A stretch of DNA of 64,000 nucleotides. Origin: Cannabis sativa (lineage: Eukaryota > Streptophyta > Magnoliopsida > Rosales > Cannabaceae). Made by a program: the position numbers and the translations under genes. A model generated the notes under the pieces. The model did no database searches. It worked only from the letters and a program-made list of their open reading frames with translations, and was not told the origin of the DNA. Position 1 is the stretch's first letter; the number at the start of each line of letters is the position of its first letter. Shown one piece after another: positions 35,660 through 46,974 of the stretch. Location of the stretch: contig NC_083608.1 of NCBI RefSeq assembly GCF_029168945.1, forward strand, positions 21,718,136-21,782,135, read 5' to 3'.

Positions 35660-37985
35660 TATTTTATTTTATTTATTTTTTTAGAAAAAACTGTTATTAT
35701 AATTTATAAATTACACAAAGTCATTTACAACATTAGAAAAAAAAAAAAATAGTAAAAGAAAAATCTTCTAACCAATCACAATCATTATCCAACACTAAAG
35801 TTTGTTTAGCTAAACTATGAGCGGCTTGGTTAGTATCTCGCCTAACATGAAATACACAAACTGAAAAGAGATAGGATAATTGATGTTTAACATCAGCCAC
35901 CAAATCTTGAAAAGATGATCGGCCCGTAGATTGATGATTAAGAATAGAAGCCAAAAGTAACGAACCAGTCTCAATGAAATCAACAGTAAAATGAAATTTC
36001 CTTGCCCAAATGAGACTATGAAATAAAGCCTTAGCTTTTGCTTCTTCTTATTTAAAATTGCCCACAAGTGGTTTGGAATAAGCAGCCCGAACTTGTCCCT
36101 TAGAATCACGTATAATAGCACCTACTCCCAATTTATTGTTTAAAGCATCAATGGCTACATCAACATTCATTTTAAGTTTGTTAGAAGGAGGTGATTGTCG
36201 TGGCATATGATTAGCCACACCAGATGCAACCTGTCGTGAAGTAGCAGCAGGAAGTTGGTGCTGCTGAAAAGTGTAGATGTAGGCTTGTGATTTGGCCCAA
36301 ATTTCAGATGGTTGCTGGAGTTTTTTACCATGAATGAAGTTGTTTCTATCTGTCCATATAAACCACATAGTACACAGGAGCAGTTCGAAGTCAGTTCTGC
36401 TATAAACGGTAGACAAATAGGAAACATAATCTCCATATTTCATATGAGTTGCTGCATTAAAATCCAGCATAAAACCAATCAACTTCCTCACAGCTTTAGC
36501 ATGTTTGCATCCAAACATAGCATGCCCCACGGTTTCCCACGAAGTAAAGCAGGGGCTACAGCACGCTAAATCAATGATTTTCGGACAGCAGTGGGATCCA
36601 GCAACAGGAAGAGCATTCTGGGACACTCTCCAAACAAAGATCTTCACTTAAGAGAAGGGAGTTTTAGACTCCAAAGTAATTTCTACCAGGCATCATAGGA
36701 TGATGAACTAGAGGAATGAAGTTGATCTTCTAAAGAGCTAGCAAGATGGTATCCTGATTGAACCGTATAATCCCCCGAAGTGCAGTAATACCAAATCCAA
36801 CTGTCATACTCATTTGAGTGAGACAAAAGAATTTTAAGTATATTATCAACATCAGCAGGGCAAAAATTGTGCTGCAATAAAGCCAAGTTCCAGTCCTTAG
36901 TGTGTGTAATATAGTGAGACACTAAGTTATTGGAGCAACCAATGTAACCCAATGAAGTAAAAGTTGAAGTACGAGGTATCCAAGGATCAAGATCACATCT
37001 GATCTGGCAACCATTCCCCACTTTATATCTTAAACTAGAAGATAAAAGTTCTCTACCCCAGTAGATGCCCTGCTATGTTAGAGAAGACATACCACCTTCC
37101 TTAGCACTCATAAAATTATTATGGGGAAAATATCTACCTTTAAGTACACGGCCAAGAAGAGAATCAGGTTGTTGAAATAGTCGTCAAGCTTGTTTTGCTA
37201 ACAATGCCTGATTGAAATGAATGAAAGAGCGGAAACCCATACCACCTTCCAACTTAGTTTTACAAAGCGATTTCCATTTCTTCCAATGAGTCTTTTTTTT
37301 ATCTGTATCCGAACCCCACCAAAACTTAGCCATCATTTGCTCAAGCTGTCGACAGAAAGTAATAGGCAATTTAAAACAACTCATAACATATGTTGGAATA
37401 GATTGGACAACAGCTTTTAATAAGACTTCTTTCCCCCAATAGAAAAAAGCTTATCATTCTTGGAATGCATGAGCTTCCATATTTTCTCTTTAACATCCCC
37501 AAAGAATAGCTTCTTATTTCTTTCCGAGTAGGCAGGTAATCCCAAATATTTCTCATGACACTCGCTAACAGGGATTCCAAGAATTTGTTGGAAGGAATTT
37601 CTGACAACTTCAGTTGTATTTGGTGAAAAAAACATGATTGACTTCTTTAAATTAAGATCCTGGCCAGACACTCGATGGTAAATATCCAAAGCACTCTTAA
37701 CAACTCCACATGAACACCCATCAGCTTGGCAAAAAAGAAGGCTATCATCAGCAAAGAAAAGATAAGATATTGATGGAGCTCTTCGTAAGATAGCATAACC
37801 TTTGAGCCTACCAATTCTTTCCTCAAATTGCAAAAGTCTAGAGAGCCTCTCAGAGCAAATAAGAAATAGATATGGAGAAAGTGGATCTCCTTAGCGGAAT
37901 CCTCACTGTGGGGTAACATGTCCAGAAACAATACCATTGATGAGAAAAGAAAAAGTAGTAGTTGTCAAACACTTCATGAATCATA
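35660..37985 (-). mobile_element. 5'-truncated LINE between two host genes
   Basis: On the - strand the sequence begins abruptly inside the reverse-transcriptase domain at about 37985. It runs through the zinc-binding and RNase H domains and ends in A-rich DNA near 35680-35660. Such 5' truncation is typical of LINE insertions. No clear TSD was resolved. Confidence 0.75.
35733..37945 (-). pseudogene. LINE ORF2 fragment: RT, zf-RVT and RNase H
   Basis: Reading leftward, reverse-transcriptase blocks appear as GDPLSPYLF (about 37890) and the intact catalytic [12 protein letters not shown] (about 37755). GIPVSECHEKYLGLP and [14 protein letters not shown] follow. A zf-RVT region (36683-36560) precedes a C-terminal RNase H (RVT_3) domain (about 36180-35780) with MNVDVAID, GVGAIIRDSKGQ, EAKAKAL and RDTNQAAHSLAK. 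Several frameshifts and stops break the frame, for example near 37420, 37190, 36685 and 36050. The RNase H tail marks a LINE group different from the copy at 8951-13702, whose ORF2 ends without one. Confidence 0.8.
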
Positions 37986-39015
37986 CACACTTATGCGAAA
38001 ATATCAATCATAGCTAGTAGCTGCTCAGATTTGAATTTTAGTTTCACTTAAAAAGAGCTAGCACCTAATTGCGAGCAATTTATGAATTTATTGAGCTATG
38101 GTTATATTAGTTTGAAGAATCTATAAGATGTAATACAAGGTTAGTTAGAGAAGGAGAAATGAAAATTAGATTATAAATTAAAATTCTTTGCAGTGAAATT
38201 TATGGTAACCACAAATTCTAAGCCACAATTATTTAAAAACAGATAAAAAAAAAGAAAGAAAGAAATTTTCGAGAATATTTATCATAGCTTGCTAGCAAAT
38301 AAACTAGATTATAAACTATGTAAAACTGTATAAAAAAAAAATCTCTCAATAAGGAACACCAATGTAACTGATGAAAACAAACCTTATTTCATTTGGCAAA
38401 TAAAAGATACAATGAATGAATTTTTCTATGAATTATCTCATAAGTTGCTCATACTTACAGTTTCTCAATTCACCCAATATAAAACCTAGGAACCAAGCAA
38501 GAAAACCATTCATTTTCTAATTGATCAACTTGTCTTGATTCAGATATTCGAATGGCGGAATGGATGTCGCTGCCATAGAATTCAAACACATAGAATGGAA
38601 TTCCAGAATTGGTGAAGATACACTTTCTTGAACCTTGTTTTATTTTTCTTTTCTGGAACAACATTTTCTTGAATCTTTGATCCCAACTTTCTCAGAAAAA
38701 GAAATGCATTCTACGGCTAAAAAACAGAACATGAGCAGCTGTAATGTATACTTGTATAAGCAGTTGGTACATAACTGAAGATACAAACATTTACAAATTT
38801 TTACGACTGTACCAAACTAACAATTTTACCAAATTCTTAGGACAAACTAAATAAGCAATTAATAACCCAAGTAACTACCAATTTTTTCAAGAAAGGAACA
38901 TCAACTTCTAAGAAGAGAAAGCTGGAAATTAAAGGCAGCTTAGATGGAAGTGAAAAGTTAATTAATTCATTCTCCTCTGCAAATTTAGATGATATGTAAG
39001 AGAATTACCATCTTA
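37986..39015. other. Intergenic, no gene seen
   Basis: No domain or credible exon was found. The upper part probably includes the 3' untranslated region of the Nudix gene that ends at 39016. Confidence 0.5.
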
Positions 39016-41903
39016 TTATGATTGCAGATGACCGTCGAGAGTAAAGGCGTGAATATCAGATGGACTAGTCCCAGGCCTGGCAGCAACAGCCAGATAAAGA
39101 AGATGTCAATAATGTAGCATTATCTAGTTCTAAACCATAGAGTAGAAACCATACAAAGTTCTAAGTAATAAGAGTATATACATAAGCTTTAGTAGCAGAT
39201 TACCACCATTCAAATCCACTTAGAATTTCTTGCTTATATTTTTTTGCTTACATCTCTAAAATATTTGCCAAACCAACATAAATGATTATAACTCTCCTCT
39301 CTCTCTCTTGGTAATAGGGAAATATAGGTAATACTGTAATAATTATGAGTAAAATCCTTAACAGGAGAGAAGGGGAAGGGGCGGTCAAGCTGCCAAGTTT
39401 CAGTTTGCACCTTGCAATTTTTATCGTCACCAAAATGAGCTGGGACACTTGATGATTTTTAAAATATGGTACAACAATACAGAATTCGCTCGTCGCCACA
39501 TAACTACAATTACCAATATCCATATCCAGATCCACTGCCTTAACACAATCTACAATAGTTATTATTACTTGCAGTTTCCATATGGATGTTGGTTCTTTCA
39601 GGATACGTTGACGGGAAATTTAACCCTGGACCACGCACACATAACCATCCAACCGTTTTGTTTGATCTAGCCTTAAGTGACCATTTCTTTAGAAATGTTT
39701 TTAATTTGATGAATGGGAAAAGTTTGACAAAAGTAACACCATACCAAAATTAGCACAAAGCCAGCCTCAAAAGTTCAGACAGGAAAATTTTAGAATCAAG
39801 TGCTTTATCTTCAAGTGAAAAAGTTAATACCTCTTATTAATGGTACCATAGTGGAACTTAAATCTTCCAGTCTTAGCATCCTCAACATACTGCAGCCAGA
39901 AGAAATAGAACATCATCACCTAATATGTATTATTATTCAAAATAACTAATGAATCTCTAGATTTTAGAACTAAAAACAATCTCATACCAACTTCAAGGTA
40001 ACCAACATTGAAGAAAATGCCAAGGAATTAAAAGGTATATCATCCAATGCAAAAAGCTCGACTTCTGATGATTCTGGACCTGGTGCAAAGTGGGGTTTCT
40101 TCAACTTTGCCAAGAAGATTAAGTAAGTCTGCTCAAAGGACAGACATAAATAATAAAGATACACATAAATAATTTGAGCAAATGAAATGAATCACATAAA
40201 TAAAACATGTAACTTTTCCACACCTGGCCTATTCGAGGGATGTCCAATTGAGCAAAAGGTGATACAATTTCCACATCAGCAGTTGCCTCCTCCCAGGTTT
40301 CCCTAATTGCTCCTTCTGCTGCCGATTCCCCTATTTCCATGTAACCTGCCGGAAGTGTCCTATTTGACAACAGCAAACAATTAAAATCATAAAACTGTCA
40401 CAATTAACAGAAGCTGCATTGTACAAAACAAAGCTACTACCCTACATTTCATACTTGATGATTCACTTCACTATTCCCAAAAGAGAAACTTTATTCATGT
40501 TCAAACATACCAAAGGCCGTATGACGGTTGGATGTTCCTCTTGCAAAGTAGGACCTTATTATCGTGCTCAACGAGACAACCCACAACCTATATGTATCGG
40601 AAAAAATATTGACTACGCGATTGTCAGCACAGATCAGAATAAAGGCAAAAATACAGATTACAATTGACTAGTAAGCCTACAATCAAAATGAAAATCGTAA
40701 GCATAAGACTCCTTTTCGCCCCCCCTTCTTTCGTTACTCACCAACCAATAATAATCTTTTCTTTATCAAACCATAATTCGAAACACATATTTAACAATTA
40801 CATAATTCTTTAAGACACGAAATAATGGGTTGTAAACCAAAAAGTGAACGGGCATAATAGTATTCAAAAATATAAATCCTTGAAGAGGAGAATCACAAAG
40901 GAAGTGCAGAGAAAGGAGAACAAGACCTACATTTAAAAAAACAAATTTTGGCACATCCAGAATTCTCATCAGTTACTCTTACTTTAAATGCAGTCTATGT
41001 TTTGGTTAAAAAATGATCATTTCAATCAGTCTGATTAGTAAGGTTGCAATCAAATTAACATGATCCAGAACTATTCATTTTTACTCCCTATACCTAATAT
41101 ATCTTCCTACACTGTACATAATTATCAATTACTTGAACAACTATTAAAAAAGCAGTAAATTAAGCTCAAAACAACCTCATCAGTCGGTCTTGGTACAAAA
41201 CAACCTCTAAACTGTTTGACACTATCTTCTGAGATTTGAAAGCCTTAATGAGTGTTAGTTCACACATGAAGGTCTGTACGAATCAATATAAAATTTGCCA
41301 AAAACGAGCAGCACCTACTTATGGATTATTACATGCATTCATTAAGCAACAAAAGATTTCACAACAAAAGTGTTTTGTACCATTTTTGGGTTCTGATATG
41401 TAATTTTCTCGCAAACTGTACAAATAGCTCTAATATTCTCCTCCCCTTCAGGTATTTCATGTTTTGTTTTTCCACCACACCATTGGCAAAAATTGACCTT
41501 AAGAGCAGCACCACCCTGCAAATGCAATTAAAGTTAAAAATATTGTGTCAATGAATAGTAATAACCGCACCATGAAAAAAGAATTGTAACACCAAAATAC
41601 CAATAAAGATTTAAAAGAAAAGGGCATTCAGAAAATGCTCACAGTTGATTGAGCTGCGACCGAAGATGATGATGAAGAAGAAGCGCCAACTGGGTTTGAC
41701 TCAGAGTTGGCTGCGCGTGCACGAAACGCTCCGAATCCGCTACTCGAGCGCGTTGAAGACATAGTCAAGAAAGAAGAATTGGAGGGCAATCTTCTCAAAG
41801 AAGAGGATAAGGGATTGACGGAGACGGAAATGAAGGAAAGCCCAGAACTGGTATGGGGTCTCCAGATATGCGAACAACCCAGAACTTGAATAGCTTTAAG
41901 CAT
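39016..41903 (-). CDS. NUDT23: Nudix hydrolase, plastid NUDT23-like
   Basis: Seven exons with GT/AG borders join in frame to 289 codons: 41903-41643, 41515-41381, 40587-40511, 40359-40224, 40128-39988, 39889-39831 and 39076-39016. The first ~85 residues are rich in Ser and Arg with few acids, consistent with a plastid transit peptide. A four-cysteine zinc ribbon follows (C97, C100, C119, C122). The Nudix fold contains [10 protein letters not shown] and the Nudix box from G163 to A185 with E169, R177, E178, E181 and E182 present. The Arabidopsis relative hydrolyses FAD and ADP-ribose in chloroplasts. The conserved box glycine that normally follows EEx is Thr184 here, while the metal-binding glutamates remain. 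The C-terminal LDGHLQS tail suggests a complete protein. Confidence 0.93.
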
Positions 41904-42150
41904 ATTCTATAATGGAGAAAAATAAAAAGAAAGAAAAGGGAAGGGCCCCAATATATGATGAAGTAGAAAGAGGACAAAGATTCTTATGGGTGGGTGTTGA
42001 GAAAATGGATTTCGAATATTGATGCTTACCCTGTACAGCACAAAACGGTCATCGTCCCGAGTTAACTAGGCCGAGTCGCGGGAACACCCCTGATTCTGGG
42101 TTGGTAAGGCAAAAACGTTGCCGCCGATATTTTTCTTCTCATTTGTTTTT
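41904..42150 (-). promoter_or_regulatory. Upstream region of the NUDT23-like gene
   Basis: About 250 bases before the start codon, relatively GC-rich for the window between 42040 and 42130, with no reading frame. It is bounded upstream by a SINE-like insertion and then a MITE cluster, so the native promoter appears short. Confidence 0.35.
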
Positions 42151-42237
42151 TGGTTTAATGGTAAGGCATCCTCCTCCCTATGTCTTGAATATGAATGCAG
42201 TCACTACGTTTATACGTGTGTAAAAAAAAAAAAAAAA
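42151..42237 (+). mobile_element. Candidate short tRNA-derived SINE
   Basis: TGGTTTAATGG resembles a tRNA A box. About 30 bases later GTCTTGAATATGA resembles a decayed B box, and the unit ends in a 16-base A-run (42222-42237). It is much shorter than typical SINEs, so it may be a fragment or a tRNA-like coincidence. Confidence 0.4.
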
Positions 42238-42285
42238 GACAGCTAAATAAATTATTTAAATTTTATTTTTGATAATTTAATTTTT

Positions 42286-42689
42286 GGCTAATTAGTAATT
42301 TTTTTCCCTACTTTGACATGTACCAAATCGTCCTCTTGAATTTTTTTGTCATTAAAAATTTCCCACAAACTATTGAGATTGATAAATTTAAGAATTTTTG
42401 TCTAATTTCATTCAATTTTACCGTTTCAGTGATTGTTTATGTACTAAACCATGCTCCTCAGACTTTGATATCTACCAAATTATGCCCCTCAAACTTTGAT
42501 ATGTACTAAATCATGCCCCTTAAACTTTCATCCATGTTAGAATTTTTTTCCTAAAATTAAACAAAAGTCCTTATATCTAACAATCTCAATAGTTCAGGCA
42601 GAATTTTTAACGGCCAAAAAAATTCAGGGGGCAGGTCCGGCAGGATTTGGTACATGTCAAAGTTCAGGGAGAAAAATTACTAATTAGCC
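42286..42689. mobile_element. Mutator-like MITE family, copy 1 (404 bp)
   Basis: Terminal inverted repeats begin GGCTAATTAGTAATTTTT on both strands and extend through ACTTTGACATGTACCAAAT. Flanks TTAATTTTT (42277-42285) and TTATTTTTT (42690-42698) match at eight of nine bases. The interior is made of variants of CCTGAACTTTGATATGTAC and is nearly palindromic. Confidence 0.88.
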
Positions 42690-43020
42690 TTATTTTTTTT
42701 TAGTTTTCAATTACAGTAAAATTTTAAAAATAACCTCTAATTTATTATAATTTAATTTTTCTAAATTTCTTAAAATTTTACAGCATATCTTAAATAACAC
42801 AACTATAAAAAATTAGACTGAAAAATTCTTTCAGAAAAATTTAACACCCTGAAAATAATGTACCTCTTCAAAAGTAGTGCACTGATGTACTCCTACATGT
42901 TTCAGCATTTGAGAGAATTTTTTAGTCTATTTTTTTGCATGGTCGTGTACATTATAGTTGTTTAAGACATCCGACAAAATGTTGAAAAATTCAAAAAAAT
43001 TTAACACGCTAAAAATAATA
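42690..43020. other. AT-rich spacer between MITE copies
   Basis: No gene. Short inverted or duplicated phrases (GAAAAATT, AACACxCTxAAAATAAT) suggest decayed repeat DNA. Confidence 0.4.
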
Positions 43021-43420
43021 GGCTAATTAGGATTTTTTTTTTCCCGAACTTTGACATGTACCAAATCATGCCCCCTTAACTTTTTTGGCCGTCAAAAATT
43101 CCCCCTGAACTATTGAGATTGTTAGATTTAAGGACTTTTGTCTAAGTTCATTTAATTTTACTGTTTCAGTAATTGTTTATGTATTAAACTATACTACCCA
43201 GATTTTGATATCTACTAAATTATGTCCTTTAAACTTTGATATATACTAAATCATGCCTCCTGAACTTTTATCTATGTTATAATTTTTTTAATAAAATTAG
43301 ACAAAAGTCCTTAAATCTAACAATCTCAATAGTTCAGGGAGAATTTTTAACGGCAAAAAAAATTCAGGAGGCATGATTTGGTACATGTCAAAGTTCAGGG
43401 GAAAAAATTACTAATTAGCC
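43021..43420. mobile_element. Mutator-like MITE family, copy 2 (400 bp)
   Basis: It starts GGCTAATTAG and ends CTAATTAGCC, with the same interior as copy 1. Nine-base flanks AAAATAATA (43012-43020) and AAAATAAAA (43421-43429) differ at one position. Confidence 0.88.
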
Positions 43421-43623
43421 AAAATAAAATTCAAATTATTTATTGCATGTGTGACTCTTTTATTTGGAAGGGTGCATTGTAAAGTTACCTTTTAATTTAG
43501 GCTAATTAGAATTTTTTTCCCCTTGAACTTTGACATGTACCAAATCATGCCCCCTGAACTTTTAAGGTTGTTGAAAATGCCCCATGAACTATTGAGATTG
43601 TTGAATTTAAGGACTTTTGTCTA

Positions 43624-45860
43624 TGTAAAGCCCGCTTAGTTAATTTGGAAATTAGCAGTTATTTATGTTAATCAGGAAATTATTTATAGCTATTTAAATA
43701 ATCTATCATTGTTATTTATGGAATTCAGATATGCATAATTATGTCATCAGCAGTTTTTATGTTTCGTATTTCCGGTGTCCGGTATTTTGGAACGCGGCGT
43801 TTGGCTCAGTAGAAATCACAACTTAGTATGTTAGTATTTTGGGGACGGGTTTTAGACATTGGGAATGTCGGGAATGGCCGGGAATTTAGAATGTCCCAAA
43901 AATACCCCTTTAGTGATTTTTATGTGGTTTTAGTATGGAGGGGCAAAATGGTCTTTTTGCCCCAATGATATTTTGTCTTATGTGATTTTTTAAATGGAAA
44001 TTAAATAATTATTTATGTGATTAATTGGCTGAAATGAAATGGTATTATATGGCTTTAGTTTCATTTATTTTCCACACTTAGTCATTTTTGAAGAAATTTC
44101 CAAAAAACTCACACACACACAAAGCTCTCTCTTTTCTCTCTTGTTCGGCCAAGCTTGGGGAGCAGCTAGGGCTGGAGTTTCTTGTCAAATTCAAGTTGTT
44201 CTTAGCAAGATCATAGTAATTTTTAATTGAGGTAATTCTTGGCTTTAATTCTTACTTGTTTTCTTGAAGAAAAGGTGTGAAAATGTGAGATGCATGTTGG
44301 TTTTCTATGTGATTCTTGCTGCTGTAATTTGAGGTTAATTTCTGAGTTTAAAGCTTGTTAGATTGAAGTTAATTTAGGTTGTTTTGAAGCATGATAGTTA
44401 GATTGAGCTAAGCTTTGTTGTTTTTATGTAAAAAAGTATGAATTTTGGAAGGAAAGTGTTGTGTTTATGTTCTGTGTTGTTGCTGTTGTTCTTGTTAGTT
44501 TGCAGAGGTTAGATTATGCTTAGTTATGTTGAATTATGTTGGTTTGCATGCGGGTTTTGGTGGTTTGCTCAAGCTTGAGTTTGGAACTCAAAGCTTGAGC
44601 TCCAATGGTGAATTTTGCATGTGGGATTTCTGGGTAGGTTTGATGCTCTAGAATTGTTATTTGGGACCTATAGAGGAGGTCTGGAAAGTTTGGGATCAAT
44701 TGGGTTCGAATTGGCCAAGTTATGTGAATTTTTGCTTGCTGCCTGCGAGGAACCGGAATTCCGGTTGAGCATCCGGAATTCCGGATGGGGTCCTGAATTT
44801 TCAAATCGGAATTCGGTTGGGCAACGGACTTCCGGATGGGGGATTTTCGAACCCTAGTTTTCCTCGTTTTTGGGTTTTTAGGGGTATTGCCATGCTTTTT
44901 ATCGATAGGAAACTTTTAGTTTCAAGTTTTAGTCCGGGAAGTGATTTAGCGTGTCACTTATAGCGTTGTGGTTTTTATGGATTAGGAGCCAGTAATCCGC
45001 CGTTCAGCTTCAGTTCCAGTCAGGTTGAGACACTGAAATCGGAATCCAGGTAAGATTAGTATAACAGTATGCATATGTAGTTTACATGTTTAGCGTGCAT
45101 GTAGGAAGCCTGTTAGATTACATTAGATATGTATTTAGGCTTCGAACCACCCAACCCTGTCACGTCGGTGACAGTGGAGTATGACCGGCGGCCTCGAGGA
45201 GTATGCCCAGAGTTCGGCCGTCAGTGCCGACAGGTTGGTGGTTCAGTGCTATTGACCTATCCCGTCGGTACAGGCTGGAGTATGACCAGCAGCCGGAGTA
45301 TGACCGGTTCGACCGATCAGGAGGATACTTGTCAATAGTACCGTCCCCTGAACGTTCAAAACTCAGTACCATGTTGGACATGGCAGTAGTGCTCAGTACC
45401 ATGTTGGACATGGCGTAGCGGGACTCGCATCGTGTTGGACACGGCAGACGGGCTTTTATGTATGATATTTTTATGCTTTTCTTACTGAGTCTGTCGACTC
45501 ACAGTTTATGTTCATGTGTAGGTAAAGGCAAGGCAGTTGCTGATGGACCGTGAGCGAGCTTATGGGATTGTACATGTCGGGGCGGTTAGGCCTGGAGCGT
45601 ACGATCCTCGGGACAGCACGGCTGAGATTTTGTAATTGTCGTTAGACGACTTTATTTTGATGTAAAAGTTGAACAGTAAAAACGTTTGTAAATATTTTTA
45701 TAAATCGGGATCCCGAGACTTTTTGTAAAATGGTTTATAAGTTAATGAAAAAGCAAAATTTTAATTAATCACGTTTTTCCATAAACCTCGTTGATTAGCA
45801 ACGAGCTGCACAGTACGTTTAAAAATCACGTAATACGCCTAAATTAGTTAGGGTGTTACA
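43624..45860 (+). repeat. 5' LTR of Tekay element
   Basis: Matches 50831-53077 almost throughout. Differences concentrate at 44790-45020 and 45160-45440, where this copy lacks single or few bases at CCGG-like sites and has a different repeat segment. Confidence 0.95.
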
Positions 45861-45863
45861 ACT

Positions 45864-45875
45864 TGGTATCAGAGC
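45864..45875 (+). other. tRNA-Met primer binding site of Tekay element
   Basis: TGGTATCAGAGC, the canonical plant initiator tRNA-Met site, three bases after the 5' LTR. Confidence 0.92.
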
Positions 45876-46142
45876 CGCCAGGTTGTCTTCCGAAGATCGT
45901 CACGACATGTACAATCATCATCAGCAGTTAGCTCGGTTCACGGTTCAGTAAGCCTTTATTGCTTTAGTAGTTTATTTTATTCAGTTATGAAAAAGAAAAG
46001 CCTGTTAGGAAGCATGTTAGTAGCCTGATAGTAGAATAGGCGCATGTTTCATTTCTAATTTCCAAATTAAGCGGCATTAGTAAGCTCGCCTTGAATACGA
46101 CCTGATATGCCAACTCTTGGTTTCGCAGGCGGTTCTAACTAG

Positions 46143-46974
46143 ATGGACGCCAGGCGGACTACCAGGAGTCGAGGCAACTCCGTGGGGTCGAATCAGGGAG
46201 AGGGAGCTCGGTTTCCCCCACCTGCTCGGGGCCGAGGTAGAGGTCCCCGAGGCAGGGCTCGTGGTCGGGGTGATGAGAACCCGCCACAGGCTGCCCAGGC
46301 TCCCCCAGCCGATCAGGGAGCCCCGAACTGGGAGTTACGGTTTGCGGAGATGCAAGCCAGGATCGAAGAGCAAGACCTCGAGATTCAGAGGTTGAGACGC
46401 GAGGTGCTCCCGCAGCCTCGTGCCGCAGTTCCAAAGGGCACCGCCCCCGCCGCCTGTGCCGAGATGGTAGTGGCGGCCCATAGATTGGAACCGTTGTATG
46501 AGAGGTTCCGGAAGCAAGCACCTCCGGTATTCCTGGGAGGTCCAGATGTGTCGAAAGCCGAGCAGTGGCTTACGGTGATCACCAGAATCTTGAACTTTAT
46601 GGGTGTCACCGGCAACGACAGAGTGGTGTGCGCCACATTTCAGTTCCAGGAGGATGCCCTGGTATGGTGGGACATGGTGTCTCAGATTCACGATGTCACC
46701 ACCATGACTTGGGAGAGGTTCCAGGAACTCTTCAACGCGAAGTACTACAATGAGGCGGTTAGAAGCGCCAAGAGAAAGGAATTCGTTCACCTGACCCAGC
46801 GGGAGAACATGAGTGTCACTGAGTATACTACCCGCCTCGAGCCGGCTTGGCGAGGTTAGCCTCGGGAATCGTGCCGACCGACTTCAGCAGAAAGGAGAAG
46901 TATCTGGACGGGTTGCATCCCAAGATCAGGCATGACCCGATGATTACCACAGACGGCGCACCACCTACGCTCAG
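46143..46974 (+). pseudogene. Tekay gag, two frameshifts
   Basis: It opens at MDARRTTRSRGN with an Arg/Gly-rich N-terminus. It then shows the Retrotrans_gag domain (PPVFLGGPDVSKAEQWL, FQEDALVWWD, FNAKYY). Near 46845 the frame shifts (net two extra bases by comparison with the expected reading), continues as ASGIVPTDFSRKEKYLDGLHPKIR, and shifts again near 46960 to enter the long pol frame. In an intact relative, gag and pol form one polyprotein. The shifts could be real mutations or assembly errors. Confidence 0.85.

Noticed and set aside
44039..44230. Identical 63-codon frame at 44039 and 51246
   Set aside because: Both are inside the two Tekay LTRs, so the duplication reflects the LTRs and not a gene family.
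46117..46395. Additional + and - strand frames overlapping Tekay gag
   Set aside because: Shadow frames in GC-rich coding sequence. The gag domain is in the frame starting at 46143.
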